Shown in pieces: positions 58,419 through 64,000 of a stretch of DNA of 64,000 bases. The position numbers and the translations under genes were made by a program. Under the pieces are notes generated by a model that searched no databases, was not told where the DNA came from, and saw only the letters and a program-made list of their open reading frames with translations. Source of the stretch: Methylacidiphilum infernorum V4 (GTDB lineage Bacteria; Verrucomicrobiota; Verrucomicrobiia; Methylacidiphilales; Methylacidiphilaceae); assembly GCF_000019665.1 (NCBI RefSeq), contig NC_010794.1, forward strand, positions 744,001-808,000. Reading direction: 5' to 3'. Position 1 is the stretch's first letter; each line of letters opens with the position of its first letter.

Positions 58419-58826
58419 ATGACTCCCTTTGAAATGCATTTGATCGATTCCAGGGAACAGTTAAGCTTAAGCGACGTGACCCTCTTTCACGGAAGAGACC
58501 GCAGTGGGCAATTTGGGATCATGGCCAGGCATGAGCCTTTCATGACCTCTCTGCTTCTAGGCCTCTGCTGGTTTTATGTCTTGAACGATCCCGATCCTCA
58601 TTACTTGGCCCTATCTGGAGGTATGCTCTACTTTAAGAAAAACGTCTTGTGGATCGTAACCCCCCATTTTTTCGTCGACAAGGATATCAAGAAGATATCT
58701 GTTAATCTTGAACAGGAGCTGAAAAAAGAAGAAGAGGAGAGAAAAGAGATGAAAGAGAGGGCAAAAAACCTTGAAAAGGAAATGCTAAAAAGAATGTGGG
58801 AAATTCAAAAGGAAGCCCCCAAGTAA
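58419..58826 (+). CDS. atpC: N-type F-ATPase subunit epsilon
   Basis: The 135-residue protein has the epsilon beta-sandwich (FEMHLIDSREQLSLSDVTLF, GIMARHEPFMT, YLALSGGMLYFKKN) and then a long, charged C-terminal helix, Glu/Lys-rich from about residue 95. Epsilon connects gamma to the c-ring. Its place directly after beta is conserved in N-ATPase and standard operons. The C-terminal helix is a single long coil rather than the helix-turn-helix of E. coli. Confidence 0.85.
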   Translation: MTPFEMHLIDSREQLSLSDVTLFHGRDRSGQFGIMARHEPFMTSLLLGLCWFYVLNDPDPHYLALSGGMLYFKKNVLWIVTPHFFVDKDIKKISVNLEQELKKEEEERKEMKERAKNLEKEMLKRMWEIQKEAPK

Positions 58827-58839
58827 AGCGTTTTATTTT

Positions 58840-59118
58840 ATGGAAAAGGATAAAAAAAAACTGGTTGAAAAAGTCCACGAGGATGTCAACAAGATCGAAG
58901 AAGCAAAGAAATTTAAGCCTACTCTTTTATCTCAAACCGTTTTTTTGGGCACCCTTGGCGTACTGTTTATCCTTCCGGTGGTAGTCGGGGCCTACCTGGG
59001 CAGGTGGCTGGATGAAAAACTTCCCGGCTATGCCCTCCACTGGACGATTTCCTTGATTATCTTAGGGGTGATCCTGGGGGCCCTAAACGTGTATATTTTT
59101 ATTCGCAACAAGATGTAA
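58840..59118 (+). CDS. atpQ: AtpQ (AtpI-like) accessory membrane subunit of N-ATPase
   Basis: The 92-residue protein has a charged N-terminal segment and two membrane helices (about 33-52 and 64-86) separated by GRWLDEKLPG, typical of the AtpI/AtpQ family. In N-ATPase operons AtpQ is followed by AtpR and the a subunit; here the a-subunit gene starts 12 bases later and AtpR is missing. It is thought to help assemble the c-ring. Assignment to AtpQ is by position and topology. Confidence 0.82.
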   Translation: MEKDKKKLVEKVHEDVNKIEEAKKFKPTLLSQTVFLGTLGVLFILPVVVGAYLGRWLDEKLPGYALHWTISLIILGVILGALNVYIFIRNKM

Positions 59119-59130
59119 GGGAAGGCTGCC

Positions 59131-59772
59131 ATGAGCTTTGAAAAATTTTTAACCGAATCCACCCTGACCTCTCTTTGTATCATGGCCATTTTGGTGTTGC
59201 TGTCGATGGTGTGCGTCCGTTCTTTTAAAATCGACTCCCCGAGTTATTTCCAGGTTATTATCGAAGATCTGCTCTCCTTTATCCAGCAGTCGGTCACCGA
59301 GGCTATTCCCAAGGATCCCCAAGCGGTTCTTCCCTTGATCGGCACCCTTTGGATCTATATCCTTCTCTGTAATCTTGTGGGGTTGATCCCCGGGCTGCAT
59401 TCGCCTACGGCGGATCTTTCCATTACTTCGGCTTTGGCCCTCATCGTTTTTTTTGCCGTTCCCTATTACGGTATCCGGGCTGAAGGGATCCTTGCCTACC
59501 TCAAGGAATATTTCGTGCCTTTTTTCTGGTTTTTCCCTTTTCATGTGATCAGCGAAATCACCCGTACCCTGACGTTGGCCGTCCGACTCTATGGCAACAT
59601 GTCGAGCATGGAAATAGGCATTGGAGTGCTGTTGGTCCTGGCGGGATTTCTTTCCCCGGTGGCTTTTTTATTGCTTCACTTCATTGAAGCCATTCTTCAG
59701 GCCTACATTTTCGGGATGTTGGCCTTGATCTATATTGCCAGCGGGATGGAAGCATTGGCAAAAAAAAGCTAA
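59131..59772 (+). CDS. atpB: N-type F-ATPase subunit a
   Basis: The 213-residue protein has five or six helices with NLVGLIPGLHSPTADLSITS and the essential arginine in TLAVRLYGNMSSME. A C-terminal helix EAILQAYIFGMLALIYIASG completes the proton/sodium half-channel. It forms the ion pathway against the c-ring. It starts 12 bases after atpQ. The length is normal for the N-ATPase a subunit (about 215-230) and shorter than the E. coli form. Confidence 0.93.
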   Translation: MSFEKFLTESTLTSLCIMAILVLLSMVCVRSFKIDSPSYFQVIIEDLLSFIQQSVTEAIPKDPQAVLPLIGTLWIYILLCNLVGLIPGLHSPTADLSITSALALIVFFAVPYYGIRAEGILAYLKEYFVPFFWFFPFHVISEITRTLTLAVRLYGNMSSMEIGIGVLLVLAGFLSPVAFLLLHFIEAILQAYIFGMLALIYIASGMEALAKKS

Positions 59773-59797
59773 AAATGGAACCATAAAAGGAGGAATC

Positions 59798-60064
59798 ATG
59801 ACAAATATCGGTTTGTTTTCAACCTTGGTTACGGCCATGGCCGTGTTAGCGATCGGATTGGGGGTAGTGGGGCCGGGTTTAGGGATGGGTATAGCTATTG
59901 CCAAGGCCTTGGAAGCTATAGCTAGGCAGCCGGAGTTGGAGAAATCGATAACGCGCTGGCTTCTGATAGGCCTGGCGATGATCGAATCGCTGGCCATCTA
60001 TGTTCTCGTTGTTGTTTTGATCGTTCTTTTCCGCAGTCCCATGCTCGAGTATTTGACCAAGTAA
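59798..60064 (+). CDS. atpE: N-type F-ATPase subunit c
   Basis: ATG 59798 with AGGAGG six bases upstream (59788-59793) gives an 88-residue two-helix protein. The polar loop ARQPE (42-46) and the ion-binding Glu63 in GLAMIESLAIY are intact. Compared with the sodium-binding c subunit of Ilyobacter, Glu63, Ser64 and Tyr68 are kept, but the Gln ligand of helix 1 is Met30 and the Thr after Ser is Leu65. The ion specificity is therefore uncertain. The strong ribosome-binding site fits the need for many copies per complex. Confidence 0.95.
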   Translation: MTNIGLFSTLVTAMAVLAIGLGVVGPGLGMGIAIAKALEAIARQPELEKSITRWLLIGLAMIESLAIYVLVVVLIVLFRSPMLEYLTK

Positions 60065-60079
60065 AGGCTCTTTCAAGGA

Positions 60080-60844
60080 ATGAACTGGAACAAGCTGACT
60101 TTCTTTCTCCAGATTTTTAACTTCCTGGTTTTTGTCTGGCTGCTTAAGAAGTTTCTCTACAAGCCCGTTTTCGATTTGATCAAGCAAAGAAAAGAGGCCG
60201 TTGCGGGGATGTGGCAAGAAGCGGAGCGGGCAAGGCAGGAAGCCCAAAAGCTCAAGGCCGATTATGAAAATCGGCTTCTCATTTGGGAAGAAGAAAAGAA
60301 GAAAGCCCGGGAAGAACTTGAAGAGGAGCTGAGGATACAAAGGGCAAAGCTTATAGCCGAAAACCAGAAGGCTTTAGAGCTGGAAAAAGAAAGAAACCGG
60401 GTACTGGAAGAAAAGAGGAAAAAGGAGATGGAGCTTGAAGCTGAAAATAGGGCTCTTCAAGTTGGGGCGCGGTTTGTCGCCCGTTTGTTGTCGAGCCTTG
60501 CCTCCGAAGAAGTGGAAAGAAAACTCATCGGCTTATGTCTTGAAAAGCTTCGTTCTTTACCGCAGGAAACTCTTGAATTGATTCGTCGATCCATGGAAAG
60601 GGAAGGGGTAGAGAAGGGAGTTGTGAAAAGCGTTTTTCCCATCGGGGAAGAACTCCGGGAGAGACTGCGCGAGACGATCAAGCAGGTCGTTGAAAAAGAG
60701 CTAGCAATCGAGTTTGACCAAGATCCCCAGCTTTTAGCAGGAATAAGGATTATTATCGGCAGTTGGATTGCTCGAGCAAGCATTAAAGATGAACTGGAAT
60801 TTTTCCTCCAGGGTAAAAAAGAGGACACCGAGGTAAGCTTATGA
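60080..60844 (+). CDS. atpF: N-type F-ATPase subunit b fused to a delta-like domain
   Basis: The 254-residue protein has an N-terminal membrane helix (about 6-24), a long charged coiled coil (about 30-135) and a C-terminal domain. That domain ends with DPQLLAGIRIIIGSWIARAS followed by IKDELEFF, the pattern of the C-terminal part of subunit delta. No separate atpH is present, so b and delta are combined, which fits N-ATPases. It is the peripheral stalk linking a to the alpha/beta ring. It overlaps atpA by 4 bases (ATGA). Confidence 0.9.
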   Translation: MNWNKLTFFLQIFNFLVFVWLLKKFLYKPVFDLIKQRKEAVAGMWQEAERARQEAQKLKADYENRLLIWEEEKKKAREELEEELRIQRAKLIAENQKALELEKERNRVLEEKRKKEMELEAENRALQVGARFVARLLSSLASEEVERKLIGLCLEKLRSLPQETLELIRRSMEREGVEKGVVKSVFPIGEELRERLRETIKQVVEKELAIEFDQDPQLLAGIRIIIGSWIARASIKDELEFFLQGKKEDTEVSL

Positions 60845-62331
60845 GCCCGATTGAAAAAGTCTCCCATTGGGTTGATCAATACCGGCTTGATCCCAAGGTA
60901 GAAGAGTTCGGCAGGGTAGTGGCCATAGGGGATGGAACGGCCTGGATAGATGGGCTGTCCATGGCCGCCATCGACGATCTGCTGGAGTGTGAAGAAGGAA
61001 GCGTGGCCCTTGTGTACAGCTTGAGCGAAAAGCTCGTTGGAGCCATCATGCTTATTCAAACAGAAAAAATCAGCTCTGGAACCCTGGTGCATAGAACGGG
61101 CCGAAGGTTGAGCGTCCCCGTTGGGGATGAGCTCCTGGGCAGGGTGATCGATCCCCTTGGCAATCCTCTCGACGGTAAAGGAGCCCTGAACTGTTCCAAG
61201 GAGCGCCTTCTGGAAGTCAAGGCTCCCGCGATAATCGACAGGGATTTTGTCAACGAGCCCCTTTATACCGGCAACAAGATCGTCGATGCGATGATCCCGA
61301 TCGGTAAAGGACAAAGAGAGCTTTTAATAGGGGATAACGGGCTGGGTAAAACCACCTTCGCCCTGGATACGATCGTCAATCAAAAGGATAAAAACGTGCT
61401 TTGCATTTATTGCCTTATCGGTCAAAAGAGATCGACCGTTGTCCACGTGATCGATACTTTGAAAGCAACCGGGGCATTGGACTATACGACCGTGGTGGTA
61501 GCGGAAGCCACCTCTTTGCCCGGCCTTCAATACATCGCTCCTTTTTCTGGTTGCACTATAGCCGAGGAGTGGATGGAAAGGGGCAAGGATACCCTTGTCG
61601 TATACGATGATTTAAGCCTCCATGCCCAAACCTACAGGGAACTTTCCCTGCTCTTGCGCAGGCCCCCGGGCCGGGAAGCCTATCCCGGGGATGTGTTCTA
61701 CCTCCACTCGAGGCTCCTGGAACGCTCCACCCACCTTTCCCCCTTGAAAGGGGGAGGGAGCATGACCACCCTGCCTATCGTGGAAACCCAACAGGGAGAA
61801 CTGGCCGCCTACATTCCCACCAACCTCATCTCCATAACCGACGGGCAGGTTTATTTTGAACAATTTCTTTTTTCCAGCGGCTTCCTTCCCGCCATCGACG
61901 TGACCCGCTCGGTTTCAAGGATCGGGGGTGCCGCGCAACATCCGCACTTGAGAAAAGAGGCGGGAAGGATGAAACTGGATTACTTGCAGTTCTTGGAGCT
62001 GGAAGTTTTTACCCGGTTCGGGACCAAGCTGGAAGCCTCCCTGGAAAAGAAAATAGCGAGGGGAAGGGTTTTGAGAGAACTCCTCAAGCAAGAAAGACTT
62101 TCCCCCATTTCTCCCCAGCAGGAATACTGTTGGCTGATCGCCTTTAACGAAGGGCTCTTTGACGATATCCCCATGGATTGCTTGAGGGAAGTTCAAGAAG
62201 AGCTTTTAAAGAAGTTTGAAAAGAGCCCCTTAAGCCTGGATGATCCGAGGGAAAAGTGGCTCAAGGAAATCAAGGAAGCTTTTAGTACCATCCAGGAAAA
62301 AACGAACAAAAAACTTCAAAAGGTGGCATGA
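60841..62331 (+). CDS. atpA: N-type F-ATPase subunit alpha
   Basis: The 496-residue protein has the alpha barrel (GRVVAIGDGTAWIDGLS), the P-loop GDNGLGKTTFALD in place of the usual GDRQTGKT, TGALDYTTVVVAEAT, RRPPGREAYPGD and the arginine-finger motif SVSRIGGAAQ. It is the non-catalytic subunit that also completes the active site. The RQT to NGL change in the P-loop is unusual and may alter the regulatory nucleotide site. It overlaps atpF and atpG by 4 bases on each side. Confidence 0.95.
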   Translation: MSPIEKVSHWVDQYRLDPKVEEFGRVVAIGDGTAWIDGLSMAAIDDLLECEEGSVALVYSLSEKLVGAIMLIQTEKISSGTLVHRTGRRLSVPVGDELLGRVIDPLGNPLDGKGALNCSKERLLEVKAPAIIDRDFVNEPLYTGNKIVDAMIPIGKGQRELLIGDNGLGKTTFALDTIVNQKDKNVLCIYCLIGQKRSTVVHVIDTLKATGALDYTTVVVAEATSLPGLQYIAPFSGCTIAEEWMERGKDTLVVYDDLSLHAQTYRELSLLLRRPPGREAYPGDVFYLHSRLLERSTHLSPLKGGGSMTTLPIVETQQGELAAYIPTNLISITDGQVYFEQFLFSSGFLPAIDVTRSVSRIGGAAQHPHLRKEAGRMKLDYLQFLELEVFTRFGTKLEASLEKKIARGRVLRELLKQERLSPISPQQEYCWLIAFNEGLFDDIPMDCLREVQEELLKKFEKSPLSLDDPREKWLKEIKEAFSTIQEKTNKKLQKVA

Positions 62332-63200
62332 GCAAGCGCAGGGACCTGATCAAGTACCGGGGAGCCCTCTTGGAAATCGGCGAGATCATGAAAGCCATGA
62401 AAAACATGGCCCTTGTCGAGCAGAAGAAAATGGCCAGGTACTACGAAAGCCAAAAAAGGGCGATCGACACCCTGCAAACCATCGCCGAGGATTTTTTCCC
62501 CGCTTTTCCCGAGCTTTTACCCCAGCCGCACCGCATAGACCGTCCACTCTACATCTTGATCGGCTCTGAAAGGGGATTTTGTGGCGACTTTAATTCGACA
62601 CTGGTGGGTTTTTGGGAAAACCTCGAAAACTCCGGCAATCTTGCCGATCGCTACGGGCTGATCTTGGTCGGGAACAAGCTGGAGAGCCGGGCAAGCCATC
62701 TCAAACAAATTATCCAAAGGGTCCCTGGCCCAAGCGTTGCCGAAGAAATTTACCCTTTTATCCTCGATTTTTTAGATACGGTAAGGAAAAGTCTTATCGA
62801 AGGGGAGCCTCCTACCTCCATCGCCGTGTTTTTTCACATGGCGGACAGTCTTGAAATCGAGAAAAAAACCCTTTTACCCATTCCCGTATCCGAAGAAAAA
62901 ATCCGCTCCGCCAGGAAAAGGTCGGCCGTAAGCCCCTTGCTCCACCTAAGTCCAAGGGAATTTTTCGTGGACCTGGTGGACAGTTTTCTTGTCTCCGGCC
63001 TTTTTTTTGCCTTTTATTCTTCCTTGCTCGCCGAAAGCAAGATCCGGATGCAGCACATGCAATCGGCCTTGGATCAACTCGAAAAAAAGGTTCAAGAACT
63101 AAACAAGCAGGCCAACAGGCTCAGGCAGGAAGAGATCATCGAGGAAATTGAAGTGATCCTCCTGGGAAGCGAAACCTTGATGAAGAAAAGATTGCGCTAA
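62328..63200 (+). CDS. atpG: N-type F-ATPase subunit gamma
   Basis: The 290-residue protein has the N-terminal helix IGEIMKAMKNMALVEQKKM (motif I..TkaMkmVa), the central fold with IGSERGFCGDFNS, and a C-terminal coiled helix ending in LLGSETLMKKR. Gamma forms the central shaft. The C-terminal helix retains the family's RMQHMQSALDQLEKKV-type sequence but without the usual A.xNA motif, which is common in N-type gammas. It is the last gene of the operon. Confidence 0.87.
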   Translation: MSKRRDLIKYRGALLEIGEIMKAMKNMALVEQKKMARYYESQKRAIDTLQTIAEDFFPAFPELLPQPHRIDRPLYILIGSERGFCGDFNSTLVGFWENLENSGNLADRYGLILVGNKLESRASHLKQIIQRVPGPSVAEEIYPFILDFLDTVRKSLIEGEPPTSIAVFFHMADSLEIEKKTLLPIPVSEEKIRSARKRSAVSPLLHLSPREFFVDLVDSFLVSGLFFAFYSSLLAESKIRMQHMQSALDQLEKKVQELNKQANRLRQEEIIEEIEVILLGSETLMKKRLR

Positions 63201-63211
63201 AGAGGAAATCC

Positions 63212-63236
63212 CATGCTTTTTGGTTTCGAAAGCATG
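63212..63236 (+). terminator. Hairpin after the N-ATPase operon
   Basis: CATGCTTT (63212-63219) pairs with AAAGCATG (63229-63236) around a 9-base loop, 11 bases after the atpG stop. Only CTTTG follows, so a true T-run is lacking; termination may be weak or Rho-dependent. Confidence 0.4.
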
Positions 63237-64000
63237 CTTTGAAAAGGGTAGGGAAGAAGCACCAGGCCAAGAAAGGGAAAGATCGGTATTTCTTTTGATC
63301 ATCGAGGCAGAAAAAAGGACGGGGATCTTAAACAGCCCTTGCCGGGTAAAACTTTTCTTTCTTGGCTAACAAAAAATTCAATTGCTTTTCAAACTTTCTT
63401 GCCTAGGAAATGCGGATGGGTGCGGCTGCGAAACCAAATCCCGGGTCAGCCCCAATAAAAATATGAACTAACCTATACTCTTTTATTGAAAGGGTTATGT
63501 ATTCGATTGCGGATCCTTTATCAATGCTGAAATCCCTTTAAAAATAAACTGCAAGTTTATATTTCTGACCAAGATAGCCAGGATCACTCAGGTAGGGCAA
63601 GGGATGCTCAAGCCGATCAGATCTTCAAAGCCGAGCTGAACAGCTTAAGCTCAAGACAAAGCCTCCTTGAGCAATGCCTAAAGGACCTGGAAATCGCAAT
63701 TACGGCTAGAACTTGTGAACTTTAAGTCCAAAATCCCATTATAGGCTTACCTGGGTAACTCTCCATCCTGGTTGGTTTGGTTTGGCCGAATATTATATAC
63801 CTTCTCCTTGTTGATTACCGTCCTTTTTCCACGGCCAAAACTGAAGGCTATATAGCTAGTCAAATGAAAAATAACAGGAAGGTAGCTTTTCTTGCCTTAT
63901 TTTCAATTGAAAGGGTAAAGGAGCATTGGTATAAAACTCAAGACAAGCGGGGTTGAGTTCCAAGCCTTTAGCCTCCTCGAAAATACCAGCTCAAAGGCTG
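63237..64000. other. Region without intact genes; possible gene remnant
   Basis: No frame longer than about 70 codons with a good start is present here. A frame open from 63531 to 63725 reads like the C-terminal end of a helical protein (DAQADQIFKAELNSLSSRQS then LLEQCLKDLEIAI), but it lacks an ATG start and is preceded by stops, so it may be a decayed gene. The rest is AT-rich. AAAGGGT motifs and GGTTGGTTTGGTTTGG are seen, but no repeats or terminal inverted repeats of an insertion sequence. Confidence 0.35.

Overview
The window is a gene-dense bacterial chromosome segment of moderate GC content. Its gene content and protein style suggest Verrucomicrobiota, most likely a Methylacidiphilum-like thermoacidophile. 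That placement is inference: it rests on an N-type (second, alternative) F-ATPase operon, a long-form HisG, a NamZ/DUF1343 protein, QueH and the overall style of the proteins. No rRNA gene, CRISPR array or intact insertion sequence was seen.

Layout. 1-2.0 kb: the end of an Mla-type lipid transporter (ATPase, MCE protein) and ispD. 2.3-11.3 kb: a polyphosphate/glycogen group (CHAD protein, alpha-glucan phosphorylase, PPK2) with an opposite-strand NamZ-like muramidase, then fumC, a heptose-phosphate nucleotidyltransferase, purN and xseA. 11.3-24.3 kb: the classical block tRNA-Thr, tuf, tRNA-Trp, secE, nusG, rplK, rplA, rplJ, rplL, rpoB, rpoC, with a structured leader just before rplL. 24.4-28.3 kb: folD and a nucleotide-sugar-epimerase-like gene on the minus strand, then proBA. 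28.4-34.1 kb (minus strand): a predicted HNH nuclease gene followed by an SMI1/KNR4 (SUKH) gene with a very acidic tail, which together look like a toxin-immunity pair, then uppP, a D,D-carboxypeptidase, two small genes (one encodes a 34-residue ribosomal-type protein), hisG and a HIT-family gene. 34.1-36.7 kb: holA, a family 2 glycosyltransferase, adk. 36.9-46.3 kb: a cell-envelope run with ExbB/TolQ, ExbD/TolR, a large TPR protein and a protein joining a TonB/TolA-type anchor to an OmpA-type peptidoglycan-binding domain, followed by exported and membrane proteins of unknown function, one of which has an apparently dead trypsin-like domain plus TPRs. 46.3-46.8 kb: an unexplained stretch rich in inverted repeats next to tRNA-Gly. 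47.0-53.0 kb: addB-addA recombination nuclease/helicase genes. 53.1-56.9 kb: an exported HNH protein, a small conserved-looking gene, tatC, queH and pncB. 56.9-63.2 kb: the N-type ATP synthase operon in the order beta, epsilon, Q, a, c, b(-delta), alpha, gamma behind a good sigma70-like promoter. The last 0.8 kb holds no intact gene.

How the genes work together. The centre of the window is housekeeping transcription and translation. Around it are modules for envelope maintenance (Mla, NamZ, UppP, D,D-carboxypeptidase, Tol/Ton-like motor), energy storage (glycogen phosphorolysis, polyphosphate kinase, N-ATPase) and DNA repair (AddAB, ExoVII large subunit, DNA polymerase III delta). The observations most worth following are the HNH/SUKH pair with its poly-glutamate tail, the compact Tol-like operon ending in a TonB-OmpA fusion, and the N-ATPase, which lacks atpR and has lost part of the sodium-ligand set in subunit c.
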